The notes beneath the pieces are model-generated. The model was given only the letters and a program-made list of their open reading frames with translations. It was not told the origin of the DNA and ran no database searches. This document shows positions 10,101-17,836 of a stretch of DNA of 64,000 nucleotides, in pieces. The stretch covers positions 62,001 through 126,000 of the forward strand of contig NZ_JBHSLA010000003.1 in the NCBI RefSeq assembly GCF_042657385.1, read 5' to 3'. The stretch's first letter is position 1. The number at the start of each line of letters is the position of its first letter. Origin of the DNA: Algorimicrobium hallyeonense (GTDB lineage Bacteria > Bacteroidota > Bacteroidia > Flavobacteriales > Flavobacteriaceae). Both the position numbers and the translations under genes were made by a program.

Positions 10101-11432
10101 ATCTCACGTACTTCTGAATTAAAATTAATTGATAAGAAAACAGGTATCACATTAAGTACCAATAACATTCCATATGGTTCTACTATTCTTATTAAGAATG
10201 GTGATGCACTTAAGAAAGGTGATGTTGTTTGTTCATGGGATCCATATAACGGTGTAATTATTTCAGAATTTGCTGGTAAAGTACGTTATGAAAACATCGA
10301 GCAAGGTGTCACATATCAAGTTGAAATTGATGAGCAAACTGGATTCCAAGAAAAAGTAATTTCTGAATCTAGAAATAAAAAGCTTATTCCAACACTTCAT
10401 ATTGAAGATGCTAAAGGAAACACCATGCGTTCTTACAACTTACCAGTAGGAGCTCACTTAATGATTGACGATGGCGATAAAATTAAAGTTGGTAAAATTT
10501 TAGTTAAAATCCCTCGTAAATCTGCCAAGTCTGGTGATATTACCGGTGGTTTACCGCGTGTAACGGAATTATTCGAAGCGCGTAACCCATCTAACCCAGC
10601 CGTAGTTAGTGCTATTGATGGTGTGGTATCATTCGGTAAAATTAAGCGTGGTAACCGTGAAATTATTGTAGAATCGAAATTAGGTGAAATTAAGAAGTAC
10701 TTGGTTAAATTGTCAAATCAAATTCTTGTTCAAGAAAATGACTTTGTAAAAGCAGGTATGCCTTTATCTGATGGTTCTGTTACGCCAAATGATATTTTAA
10801 ATATTAAAGGCCCTTCAGCGGTTCAGCAATATTTAGTGAACGAAGTACAAGAAGTATATCGTTTACAAGGTGTAAAAATTAATGATAAGCACTTTGAGGT
10901 TGTTGTAAGACAAATGATGCGTAAAGTTAGAATCATGGATTCTGGTGATACCACATTCCTTGAAAACCAATTGGTACATAAAGCAGATTTCATTGTAGAA
11001 AATGATGATATCTTCGGAATGAAAGTTGTCGAGGATTCAGGTGATTCTGTAAATATTAAGCCAGGTCAGATTATTTCGCCTCGTGATTTAAGAGATGAAA
11101 ATTCTTTATTACGTCGGGAAGATAAGAAGTTAGTTGAAGCACGTGATGCACAACCAGCTACGGCTACACCAATTTTACAAGGTATTACAAGAGCATCGCT
11201 ACAAACCAAGTCGTTTATATCAGCAGCATCGTTCCAGGAAACTACAAAAGTTCTTAACGAAGCAGCCGTAAATGGTAAGGTAGATACACTTGAAGGTCTT
11301 AAGGAGAATGTAATTGTAGGTCACAGAATTCCAGCTGGTACTGGTATGAGATCTTATGAAAACATTATCGTTGGATCCAAGGAAGAGTTTGATGAAATGA
11401 TGCAAGCTAAACAAGAGGTTAATTATAACTAA
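7131..11432 (+). CDS. rpoC: DNA-directed RNA polymerase subunit beta'
   Basis: The 1433-aa subunit holds the catalytic magnesium site NADFDGDQM at about residues 475-483. The N-terminal zinc-binding site is C66/C68/C81/C84 (CACGKYK and CDRCG). A second zinc site lies in the CEAKQGICAKCYG region, just before the VAAQSIGEPGTQLTLRTFH trigger-loop segment. The order rpoB-rpoC and the length are typical of Bacteroidota. A strong terminator follows the stop codon. Confidence 0.97.
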   Translation: MARKQDKNTVQRFNKISIGLASPESILAESRGEVLKPETINYRTHKPERDGLFCERIFGPVKDYECACGKYKRIRYKGIVCDRCGVEVTEKKVRRDRVGHINLVVPVAHIWYFRSLPNKIGYLLGLPSKKLDMIIYYERYVVIQPGIAKNAEGEPVQKMDFLTEEEYLNILETLPKENQYLDDTDPNKFLAKMGAECLIELLSRINLDELSFELRHKANTETSKQRKTEALKRLQVVEALRESNENRENRAEWMILKVIPIIPPELRPLVPLDGGRFATSDLNDLYRRVIIRNNRLKRLVEIKAPEVILRNEKRMLQESVDSLLDNTRKSSAVKTDSNRPLKSLSDSLKGKQGRFRQNLLGKRVDYSARSVIVVGPELKLFECGIPKDMAAELYKPFVIRKLIERGIVKTVKSAKKIIDKREPVVWDILENVLKGHPVLLNRAPTLHRLGIQAFQPKLIEGKAIQLHPLVTTAFNADFDGDQMAVHLPLGPEAILECQLLMLASHNILNPANGSPVAVPSQDMVLGLYYMTKERISTDEVKIKGEGLTFYSPEEVVIAYNEGRVDLNASIRVRTYAFNEAEELTLQVINTTVGRVLFNDKVPHAAGYINEVLTKKSLRNIIGDILKVTSVPETAAFLDEIKTLGYNFAFQGGLSFSLGDIIIPPEKQSMIDGANLKVDGIMANYNMGLITNNERYNQVIDIWTSTNAELTELSMKRIREDQQGFNSVYMMLDSGARGSKEQIRQLTGMRGLMAKPKKSTAGGGEIIENPILSNFKEGLSILEYFISTHGARKGLADTALKTADAGYLTRRLVDVSQDVIVNSVDCGTLRGVEVSPLKKNDEVVETLAERILGRISLNDVYNPLTDELLVGANEMIDEVIAKTIQNSPVDAVEVRSALTCEAKQGICAKCYGRNLATGKMVQSGEAVGVVAAQSIGEPGTQLTLRTFHVGGIAGNISEDNKLIVKFDGIAEIDELKTIKGEDSDGNPANMVISRTSELKLIDKKTGITLSTNNIPYGSTILIKNGDALKKGDVVCSWDPYNGVIISEFAGKVRYENIEQGVTYQVEIDEQTGFQEKVISESRNKKLIPTLHIEDAKGNTMRSYNLPVGAHLMIDDGDKIKVGKILVKIPRKSAKSGDITGGLPRVTELFEARNPSNPAVVSAIDGVVSFGKIKRGNREIIVESKLGEIKKYLVKLSNQILVQENDFVKAGMPLSDGSVTPNDILNIKGPSAVQQYLVNEVQEVYRLQGVKINDKHFEVVVRQMMRKVRIMDSGDTTFLENQLVHKADFIVENDDIFGMKVVEDSGDSVNIKPGQIISPRDLRDENSLLRREDKKLVEARDAQPATATPILQGITRASLQTKSFISAASFQETTKVLNEAAVNGKVDTLEGLKENVIVGHRIPAGTGMRSYENIIVGSKEEFDEMMQAKQEVNYN

Positions 11433-11442
11433 TTAATAAACT

Positions 11443-11476
11443 AAAAATAGCGTGAAGAAATTCACGCTATTTTTTT
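11443..11476 (+). terminator. Intrinsic terminator after rpoC
   Basis: A perfect stem (AAATAGCGTGAA with TTCACGCTATTT) closes a GAAA tetraloop and runs into seven or more T residues. It lies 11 nt after the rpoC stop. Being A/T-flanked on both sides it could work in both directions. DUF3467, 14 nt further on, must be expressed by read-through or from a promoter inside this short gap. Confidence 0.85.
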
Positions 11477-11489
11477 ATAATATACTATT

Positions 11490-11807
11490 ATGAGTGATAA
11501 TCCAAATCAGAAAAAACAAGGACAGATAAATATTGAAATTGATGAGAAAGTAGCAGAAGGGACTTATTCCAATCTAGCTATAATTAATCATTCCGTTTCG
11601 GAATTTGTAGTAGATTTTGTTAGCGTTATGCCAGGCACACCTAAAAGTAAGGTGAAATCTCGTATTATTTTAACACCACAACATGCCAAGCGCTTATTGA
11701 AAGCTTTAGGCGAAAACGTTACGCGTTTTGAAAATGCGCATGGTGAAATCAAAGATTACGAGCAACCTCCAATTCCTCTTAATTTTGGTCCTACGGGTCA
11801 AGCTTAA
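11490..11807 (+). CDS. DUF3467 domain-containing protein
   Basis: This 105-aa protein matches the DUF3467 family. It has the core segment IEIDEKVAEGTYSNLAIINHS followed by FVVDFVSVMPGTPKSKVKSRIILTPQHAKRLLKAL. The family has no settled function and is commonly found directly behind rpoC in Bacteroidota, as here. It sits between two strong terminators, which suggests a separately controlled short transcript or read-through from rpoC. There are no membrane segments. Confidence 0.85.
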   Translation: MSDNPNQKKQGQINIEIDEKVAEGTYSNLAIINHSVSEFVVDFVSVMPGTPKSKVKSRIILTPQHAKRLLKALGENVTRFENAHGEIKDYEQPPIPLNFGPTGQA

Positions 11808-11845
11808 ACTAAAAAAAACCTTTTAATTAAAGGTTTTTTTAGTTT
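11806..11845. terminator. Bidirectional terminator
   Basis: AAACTAAAAAAAACCTTT and AAAGGTTTTTTTAGTTT form a long A/T stem that overlaps the DUF3467 stop. It separates the plus-strand rpoBC locus from the minus-strand ferredoxin gene, and a T-run is present on either strand. Confidence 0.8.
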
Positions 11846-11857
11846 AAAACATTTCTA

Positions 11858-12088
11858 TTAAGATGCCTGCTTTTTGTTTAGGGAAAATTGTAAAGCACCG
11901 GAAGGGCACTTTTTTACTTGGCTAATAATATTCTCATCACTGTCCCCTTCCAAGTCTATCCAAGGTATTACGCTCTGCCTAAATACACTAGAAAGCTCTT
12001 GTGCACAACGCTCCGCATTTATGCATCTAGTTGGACTGTAGGTTACAGTAATATTCTTATTACTGAAAAACTGGTCTTTAGTTCTCAT
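11858..12088 (-). CDS. Divergent 4Fe-4S mono-cluster ferredoxin-like protein
   Basis: The 76-aa protein fits the Fer4_19 / YjdI-type family. A cysteine occurs in YSPTRCINAERCAQEL (two Cys), and a final CPSGAL motif lies near residues 61-66. The central segment VIPWIDLEGDSDENI matches the family layout. These proteins probably carry one iron-sulfur cluster and serve in electron transfer, but their partners are unknown. It stands alone between a terminator and prfC. Confidence 0.75.
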   Translation of the reverse strand: MRTKDQFFSNKNITVTYSPTRCINAERCAQELSSVFRQSVIPWIDLEGDSDENIISQVKKCPSGALQFSLNKKQAS

Positions 12089-12235
12089 AGTAATTAATAA
12101 TTTGGGGTTATTCTAGACTAAAAATAAATAAACAGGTGGCATTTTACACATGCACCTACCGATTAAATGTATTAAAAATTCGATTAAATACAAATTTTCA
12201 CAAAGTTTTTTCGATTAACAGCTGTTTATACTTAA

Positions 12236-13822
12236 TTAATATTCAGATGTAAAGTGGAATTTAATGTTCGGATATTTCTGCTGGGTCATCTGTAAAGAGA
12301 ATGGCGAATCCGCTAAAAATACTAACTGATCTTGTTTGTCTTTGGCTAGAAAACGTTGTTTCACACGAATGAATTCTTTGTATTCATCACTTTTTTTATC
12401 CTTGGCCTCAACCCAACAGGCCTTATGAACGTTCAGGTTTTCATAGGTACATTTAGCACCATATTCATGCTCTAAACGGTATTGAATAACCTCATACTGT
12501 AAAGCACCAACAGTTCCAATTACTTTTCGGCCGTTAAGTTCTAACGTAAATAATTGCGCAACGCCTTCATCCATTAATTGATCAATTCCTTTGTATAATT
12601 GTTTAGATTTTAATGGGTCGGCATTATTAATATATCTAAAATGTTCTGGACTAAAACTTGGCACACCTTTGTAGTTTATAATTTCACCTTCAGTCAAGGT
12701 ATCACCAATTTTAAAATTACCAGTATCATGCAATCCTACAATATCTCCAGGATAAGAGGTATCTACAATTTCTTTCTTTTCGGCAAAAAAAGCATTTGGA
12801 CTTGAAAATTTTAATTTCTTGTTATTTCTAACATGTAAATAGGGCTTATTACGCTCAAATTTTCCAGAAACAATTTTAATAAATGCTAAACGGTCTCGAT
12901 GATTCGGATCCATATTGGCATGAATTTTAAATACGAAACCGGTAAAATTCTTTTCGTCAGGTTTAACTAGGCGTTCTTCGCTTTGTTTTGGTCTTGGTTT
13001 TGGTGCAATTTCTACGAAGCAATCCAACAATTCTCTTACACCAAAATTATTTAAAGCAGAACCAAAAAATACAGGTTGTTGCTGCCCGCTTAAATAACTG
13101 TCTCTATCAAAAGTTGGATAAATACCCTCCACTAATTCCACTTCTTCTCGAAGAGTGTTGGCAGCTTTTTCACCAATTAGTTTATCTATTTCACTAGATT
13201 GTAAATCAGAAATTTCAATTGTTTCTTCAATATCTTTTCGACTATCACCGCTAAATAGGTTGATATTCTTTTCCCATAAATTGTAAATACCCTTAAAGTC
13301 ATAACCCATTCCTATAGGAAAACTTAAAGGCACCACACTTAAGCCTAACTTCTGTTCAACTTCATCTAATAAATCGAAGGCATCTTTACCTTCACGATCC
13401 ATTTTGTTGATGAAAACAATCATAGGAATATTACGCATTCGGCAAACTTCAACTAATTTTTCCGTCTGTTCCTCCACACCTTTGGCCACATCAATCACCA
13501 CAATTACACTATCCACAGCGGTTAAAGTTCTAAAGGTATCTTCCGCAAAATCCTTGTGTCCAGGTGTATCTAAAATATTAATTTTAATACCATCATATTC
13601 AAAAGCCAAAACGGAAGTTGCAACAGATATTCCACGTTGGCGTTCAATTTCCATAAAATCACTAGTTGCACCTTTTTTAATCTTGTTGCTTTTTACAGCA
13701 CCTGCTTCTTGAATAGCACCACCAAATAATAATAATTTTTCGGTTAAGGTGGTTTTTCCGGCATCTGGATGCGAAATAATACCAAAAGTACGTCGTCTGT
13801 TTATCTCTGATGTAAAACTCAT
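12236..13822 (-). CDS. prfC: Peptide chain release factor 3
   Basis: RF3 is the GTPase that removes RF1/RF2 from the ribosome after termination. The G1 motif SHPDAGKTT lies at residues 17-25. DTPGHKDF (G3) and NKMD (G4) follow, with the EF-G-like domains II and III behind. I choose the ATG at 13822 (528 aa, matching the E. coli size). The longer reading starts with TTG at 13846, and that codon sits inside a TATCTTTG -7 promoter motif. The gene is monocistronic. Confidence 0.93.
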   Translation of the reverse strand: MSFTSEINRRRTFGIISHPDAGKTTLTEKLLLFGGAIQEAGAVKSNKIKKGATSDFMEIERQRGISVATSVLAFEYDGIKINILDTPGHKDFAEDTFRTLTAVDSVIVVIDVAKGVEEQTEKLVEVCRMRNIPMIVFINKMDREGKDAFDLLDEVEQKLGLSVVPLSFPIGMGYDFKGIYNLWEKNINLFSGDSRKDIEETIEISDLQSSEIDKLIGEKAANTLREEVELVEGIYPTFDRDSYLSGQQQPVFFGSALNNFGVRELLDCFVEIAPKPRPKQSEERLVKPDEKNFTGFVFKIHANMDPNHRDRLAFIKIVSGKFERNKPYLHVRNNKKLKFSSPNAFFAEKKEIVDTSYPGDIVGLHDTGNFKIGDTLTEGEIINYKGVPSFSPEHFRYINNADPLKSKQLYKGIDQLMDEGVAQLFTLELNGRKVIGTVGALQYEVIQYRLEHEYGAKCTYENLNVHKACWVEAKDKKSDEYKEFIRVKQRFLAKDKQDQLVFLADSPFSLQMTQQKYPNIKFHFTSEY

Positions 13823-13843
13823 ATTCTGTTTTAAAATGGGTAG

Positions 13844-13851
13844 CAAAGATA
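13844..13851 (-). promoter_or_regulatory. Bacteroidota -7 promoter motif for prfC
   Basis: TATCTTTG on the minus strand matches the consensus TAnnTTTG and lies 21 nt before the chosen prfC ATG. No convincing -33 TTTG was seen at the normal spacing. The motif also helps decide the prfC start. Confidence 0.5.
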
Positions 13852-13903
13852 CATTTTATCTATGCAAAAAATGTTATGCTTTATGGGCTTTTTATTTTTG
13901 TGA

Positions 13904-13911
13904 TAAGTTTG
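13904..13911 (+). promoter_or_regulatory. Bacteroidota -7 promoter motif for idi-queD-manA
   Basis: TAAGTTTG matches TAnnTTTG and ends 36 nt before the idi start. It is divergent from the prfC promoter 60 nt away. The -33 element is not clear. Confidence 0.45.
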
Positions 13912-13947
13912 TTGTATTTTTAATTTTATGAATGGTATTTTTACGGT

Positions 13948-14475
13948 ATGATTGAAGAACAAGTAATTTTAGTTAATGAAAATGATGAGCAAATTGGGCT
14001 TATGGGCAAAATGGAAGCTCATGAAAAAGCATTATTGCATCGTGCATTTTCAGTATTCGTTTTTAATGATAAAAAGGAGTTAATGATTCAGCAACGTGCT
14101 ATGCACAAATACCATTCTCCTGGGTTATGGGCAAATACCTGTTGCAGCCATCAACGTGATGGTGAAAGTAATATAGATGCCGGAAAACGTCGGCTTCAAG
14201 AAGAAATGGGGTTTGTAACGGATTTGGAAGAGTCTATTTCATTTATTTACAAAGCGCCTTTTGACAATGGCTTAACTGAACATGAATTTGATCATATTAT
14301 GATAGGCTATTTTAACGATGCTCCTGAAATAAACCCTGAAGAAGTAGCAGCTTGGAAATGGATGGCTCTAGACTCTATAAAAGAAGATATGAAGCGTCAG
14401 CCAGATTTATATACAGCTTGGTTCAAAATTATTTTTCAAAAATTTTATGAACACATTAATATTGCAGAACAATGA
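13948..14475 (+). CDS. idi: Isopentenyl-diphosphate delta-isomerase (type 1)
   Basis: The 175-aa Nudix-fold enzyme interconverts isopentenyl and dimethylallyl diphosphate for isoprenoid synthesis. The active-site segment ANTCCSHQRDGES (Cys65/Cys66, His68) is followed by a Nudix-like box with GKRRLQEEMGF. Length is close to the bacterial type 1 family. Its stop codon overlaps the queD start (ATGA), so the two are translationally coupled. It is the first gene of a three-gene operon. Confidence 0.92.
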   Translation: MIEEQVILVNENDEQIGLMGKMEAHEKALLHRAFSVFVFNDKKELMIQQRAMHKYHSPGLWANTCCSHQRDGESNIDAGKRRLQEEMGFVTDLEESISFIYKAPFDNGLTEHEFDHIMIGYFNDAPEINPEEVAAWKWMALDSIKEDMKRQPDLYTAWFKIIFQKFYEHINIAEQ

Positions 14476-14882
14476 GAGTAACCGTAAGTAGAAAAGCACA
14501 TTTTAATGCAGCTCATCGTTTGTACCGTAAAGACTGGTCAGATCAAAAGAATGATGCTGTTTTTGGCAAATGTAATAACCCTAGTTTTCATGGTCATAAT
14601 TACGATATGATTGTGAGTGTTACTGGTGAAATTGATCAAGAAACAGGATATGTTGTTGATGTGAAAATTTTAAAGGATTTAATAAAGTCTGAAATTGAAG
14701 ATGCTTTCGATCATAAAAACCTAAATCTTGATGTTCCTGAATTTCAAGATTTAAACCCTACAGCTGAAAATATTGTGGTTGTCATTTTTAATAAGTTACG
14801 ACCGCATTTAGATGCTAATTTAGACCTTGAGGTTACCCTTTATGAGACACCTCGGAATTTTGTAACCTATTCAGATAAATAA
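14472..14882 (+). CDS. queD: 6-carboxytetrahydropterin synthase / 6-pyruvoyl-tetrahydropterin synthase family
   Basis: The 136-aa T-fold protein has the zinc ligands His15, His40 and His42 (AAH; FHGHNY) and a catalytic Cys34 (GKCNNPSFHGHNY). The likely reaction converts dihydroneopterin triphosphate to 6-carboxytetrahydropterin in the queuosine pathway. A pterin-biosynthesis role cannot be excluded, because family members differ by a few residues. It overlaps idi by 4 nt and manA by 1 nt. The symbol follows the family, not a proven function. Confidence 0.85.
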   Translation: MRVTVSRKAHFNAAHRLYRKDWSDQKNDAVFGKCNNPSFHGHNYDMIVSVTGEIDQETGYVVDVKILKDLIKSEIEDAFDHKNLNLDVPEFQDLNPTAENIVVVIFNKLRPHLDANLDLEVTLYETPRNFVTYSDK

Positions 14883-15853
14883 TGAAAAATCAATTCTATC
14901 CTATAAAATTCAATCCTATTTTAAAAGATAAAATCTGGGGAGGCGAGAAGTTGAAAAGCATTCTCAATAAGCCGTCAACGGTAAAAAATGTGGGTGAAAG
15001 TTGGGAGATAAGTGATGTGGAAGGGGATGTTTCTATGGTTGCTAATGGGAGTTTAAAAGGTCAATCCTTAAAGCATTTATTAAGTACTTATAAAGATGAT
15101 TTGATAGGCAAACAAAATTATGCGGAATTTGGAAACACCTTTCCTTTGCTTATTAAATTTATTGATGCCAAGGAGGATTTATCCATTCAGTTGCATCCTA
15201 ATAATACATTAGCCGCCAAACGCCACAATTCCTTTGGTAAAACCGAAATGTGGTATGTAATGCAAGCGGATCAAGATGCGAATTTAATTGTTGGGTTTAA
15301 TCAACCAATGGACTCAGAAACCTATCTGAAGCATTTAGAAAACAAAACGCTCCCAGAAATTTTAAATTTTGATACGGTTAAAACAGGCGACGCTTATTTC
15401 ATTGATGTTGGTAGAGTTCATGCTATTGGATCAGGCGTATTGCTAGCAGAAATACAACAAACAAGTGATATTACGTATCGAGTTTACGATTGGGATCGGG
15501 TAGATGATGCAGGAAACGAGCGTGAACTTCATATTGATTTAGCTTTGGAAGCTTTCGACTTTAATATGCCTGAAAATTTCAGAGTTAGTTATTCAAAAGT
15601 TGAAAATAAGGCTAATGCTATGGTAACCTGTCCATATTTTACCGTTAATTATTTGAAATTATCCGAGCCACTTATAAAAAGAAATACGAAGGATTCATTC
15701 ATTATTTACATGTGTGTGGCTGGACAGCTCTTGGTAAAAGCAAATGGTTTTAGCACGGCTTTGCAAACTGGCGAAACTGTATTACTCCCAGCCGCCTTAA
15801 AGGATTTTGAATTAGTAACTGATAACGCCACATTGCTAGAAGTTTACGTGTAA
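14882..15853 (+). CDS. manA: Mannose-6-phosphate isomerase, class I
   Basis: The 323-aa zinc cupin interconverts fructose-6-phosphate and mannose-6-phosphate, feeding GDP-mannose and surface-glycan synthesis. Zinc-binding residues lie in IQLHPNN, KTEMWYVM and the GRVHAIGSGVLLAEIQQTSD segment. It is the short bacterial form, like Bacillus ManA and shorter than E. coli ManA. The start overlaps the queD stop by one base, so it belongs to the idi-queD-manA operon. Confidence 0.9.
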   Translation: MKNQFYPIKFNPILKDKIWGGEKLKSILNKPSTVKNVGESWEISDVEGDVSMVANGSLKGQSLKHLLSTYKDDLIGKQNYAEFGNTFPLLIKFIDAKEDLSIQLHPNNTLAAKRHNSFGKTEMWYVMQADQDANLIVGFNQPMDSETYLKHLENKTLPEILNFDTVKTGDAYFIDVGRVHAIGSGVLLAEIQQTSDITYRVYDWDRVDDAGNERELHIDLALEAFDFNMPENFRVSYSKVENKANAMVTCPYFTVNYLKLSEPLIKRNTKDSFIIYMCVAGQLLVKANGFSTALQTGETVLLPAALKDFELVTDNATLLEVYV

Positions 15854-15917
15854 ATAAAAAATAATTTCTTTGTATTTAAATAGCACATCTAAACGGTGGG
15901 AATACAATTAAATTAAC

Positions 15918-15925
15918 TACTTTTG
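15918..15925 (+). promoter_or_regulatory. Bacteroidota -7 promoter motif
   Basis: TACTTTTG fits TAnnTTTG and lies 22 nt before the small helical protein gene. No clear TTTG was found at the -33 position. Confidence 0.45.
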
Positions 15926-15947
15926 TAAAAATTTTAAAATTACTATT

Positions 15948-16217
15948 ATGGCAAATAAAAGAGACCTAAAAAAAGACATCAATTATGTATTAGGTGATAT
16001 TATTGAAGCAGTTTATGTTTGGGAATACTCAAACACAGACAAGGATACAAAAAAGAGTGAAGCAATTATTGACGAAGCAATCGCAACGTTTGATACCTTA
16101 ATTGTTAAAGTAAACGATAGAAGTGTTGAAGATAAAAAAGCACACTTTAAAGCTATTAATGCGGAACTTGAACAAAAAGGACGTGCGTTAATCGAAAAAA
16201 TTAATAAACTAGGTTAA
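15948..16217 (+). CDS. Conserved hypothetical helical protein (89 aa)
   Basis: This small, highly charged protein (many Lys, Glu and Asp) starts MANKRDLKKDINYVLGD. It is predicted to be nearly all helix, with no signal peptide, membrane segment or cysteine. Its own -7 motif and good codon use suggest steady expression. I recognise the type as a small protein conserved in flavobacteria but know no function. It lies just before tRNA-Thr. Confidence 0.75.
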   Translation: MANKRDLKKDINYVLGDIIEAVYVWEYSNTDKDTKKSEAIIDEAIATFDTLIVKVNDRSVEDKKAHFKAINAELEQKGRALIEKINKLG

Positions 16218-16235
16218 AAAAATAGAGAAAAATAG

Positions 16236-16265
16236 TTGCACATGTAATTTTCGGGATTATATTTG
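16236..16265 (+). promoter_or_regulatory. Promoter of tRNA-Thr
   Basis: TTG (16236-16238) and TATATTTG (16258-16265) are separated by 19 nt. This fits the Bacteroidota housekeeping promoter (TTG, about 19-21 nt, TAnnTTTG). The -7 motif ends 11 nt before the tRNA. Confidence 0.7.
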
Positions 16266-16276
16266 CAGCTTATTTT

Positions 16277-16350
16277 GCCGATGTAGCTCAGCTGGCTAGA
16301 GCAGCTGATTTGTAATCAGCAGGTCGTGGGTTCGAGTCCCTCCATCGGCT
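16277..16350 (+). tRNA. trnT: tRNA-Thr (anticodon TGT)
   Basis: The acceptor stem GCCGATG pairs with CATCGGC. The D arm GCTC/GAGC, the anticodon arm CTGAT/ATCAG with a TTGTAAT loop, and the T arm GTGGG/CCCTC-type pairing complete the fold. The discriminator is T and CCA is not encoded. The transcript has its own promoter upstream and an intrinsic terminator downstream. Confidence 0.96.
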
Positions 16351-16359
16351 CTAAAGTTT

Positions 16360-16394
16360 AAACTCCAATACTAGAAATAGGTTGGAGTTTTTTT
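16360..16394 (+). terminator. Intrinsic terminator after tRNA-Thr
   Basis: AAACTCCAA and TTGGAGTTT form a 9-bp stem followed by a T-run, 10 nt behind the tRNA. The following 180 nt up to 16574 contain no convincing ORF. Confidence 0.8.
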
Positions 16395-16574
16395 GTTTAT
16401 ATAAAGGATATAAAAAGCCTGCTTTTCAGGGACAGGAAATAAATATAAATAGCTTAATATAAAGCTCCAAAACAAAAATAATGCTGTATGGAGTTTTTAT
16501 AGTTTTTAAGTACTTATTACTTTGATGTTAATTGAAAATAAGGCGTGAGTATAAAATCAGAGCATGGAAAATAA

Positions 16575-17216
16575 TTATATCCCTAAATTCCAGCCAACAA
16601 TCAATTTAATCATGTTGGTTTTTAAACTAGCGTCGTAATACTCAGGAACACTACTAGTATTTATCAGACCAAAATCATCACGAATTTCAATAGTTATAGT
16701 GTGTTTATCTGAAAGGGCAATGTTGGCTCCTATACCAGCTGAAATGCCTGTGTCAATTTTATTGCTTTCGGGAGCTGGTCCGTTACCATATTCTAAATAT
16801 TCGGAGTCTGTTTTATCGCTGATTACAAAGTTTATAAATGGACCTGCATTCATAAAGAAATTAGAGTTCCAAAATTCGTATTTCAGTAAAATTGGAATGT
16901 TTATTAGACCAATTTTACGATTAAAATCCTGATTACTACTTTCTGTTCCACCATAATAACTAAAAAAGGTTATTCTGTACTCTTGAGTTTTTTGTTCATA
17001 ATTAATATTTGTCTTTAATGATAACTTTTCGCTTAAATAATAATCAAATGAAGCACCTATTAAAAAGCCCGCTTTGAAGTTATGGTATTTCGCGTTATCA
17101 AATCCGTAAACAGATGGGTAATTAATACCAGCGTTTAAGCCAATTTTAAAATTTGATTGCGCCTGAATTGTAAGTGAACCTATAATAACGATAAGTAGTA
17201 GTGAAATTTTTTTCAT
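16575..17216 (-). CDS. Outer-membrane beta-barrel (PorT-type) protein
   Basis: The 213-aa protein has a signal peptide (MKKISLLLIVIIGSLTIQAQ) cut after AQ. Repeated amphipathic strands follow, such as FKIGLNAGINYP, KAGFLIGASFDYYLSEKLSLKTNINYE and FFMNAGPFINF. It ends in a terminal strand (IVGWNLGI), typical of small eight-stranded barrels of the Bacteroidota PorT/OmpA-barrel group. Substrate or partner is unknown. The next gene upstream on this strand encodes another small barrel, 15 nt away, so the two are probably co-transcribed. Confidence 0.8.
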   Translation of the reverse strand: MKKISLLLIVIIGSLTIQAQSNFKIGLNAGINYPSVYGFDNAKYHNFKAGFLIGASFDYYLSEKLSLKTNINYEQKTQEYRITFFSYYGGTESSNQDFNRKIGLINIPILLKYEFWNSNFFMNAGPFINFVISDKTDSEYLEYGNGPAPESNKIDTGISAGIGANIALSDKHTITIEIRDDFGLINTSSVPEYYDASLKTNMIKLIVGWNLGI

Positions 17217-17231
17217 AAAATTAGGGTTTAA

Positions 17232-17801
17232 TTAAATGGGAAATGAAAATCCAATTGCTGCAGCTCCTGCAAATTGTTCTATTGAAGGATGATAATAAAA
17301 AGTGAGTTCAATTTCAAAATTATGATTTCTACCTATGGCTAATCCATAAGTGACAGGTATATGAACTACAAATCCATTTTTTTCTGCATTTGTATAAGGC
17401 GTTATGGTTGTAAAGGACCCAATTGAGGTACCAATGCCTGTTTCCACATAAGGTGCAATCCAAGGGATTGGTATTGCAAGTCGTACTTTGCCACCCAATA
17501 ATAAGGCGCTTGTTGATACTTGGTAACCTAATTGTGGTTGAGACGAGTAGTCGTTATGAGAAGAAGCTAACATGACACCAACATACGGTCTTAAGCCAAA
17601 CCATCTTGTAATTCCTAATACATATTCTCCTTGAGCATAAAACCCGTTAGATGACACATCTGCATCATCAAAAGGTAGGCTGGCTCCCAAACCTAAAGAG
17701 GCTTTAATATATGGGCCTTTTTTTGGTTGGGCTTTAATAGAATGCAATGTAAAAAGCACAAAGAATAAAAGACCGAATGTTGTAATAGATCTGGGGATCA
17801 T
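17232..17801 (-). CDS. Outer-membrane beta-barrel protein
   Basis: The 189-aa product has an N-terminal signal peptide ending SIKAQ (about residue 24). Glycine-rich alternating strands follow (YIKASLGLGASLPF, FYAQGEYVLGITRWFGLRPYVGVML), ending in a terminal aromatic/hydrophobic strand (AAAIGFSFPI). I do not recognise a specific family. It is placed 15 nt before the adjacent barrel gene, and both are predicted to be in the outer membrane. Confidence 0.7.
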   Translation of the reverse strand: MIPRSITTFGLLFFVLFTLHSIKAQPKKGPYIKASLGLGASLPFDDADVSSNGFYAQGEYVLGITRWFGLRPYVGVMLASSHNDYSSQPQLGYQVSTSALLLGGKVRLAIPIPWIAPYVETGIGTSIGSFTTITPYTNAEKNGFVVHIPVTYGLAIGRNHNFEIELTFYYHPSIEQFAGAAAIGFSFPI

Positions 17802-17836
17802 AAATTTTACAATGTTAACTTGGGGTATTCGAGAGC

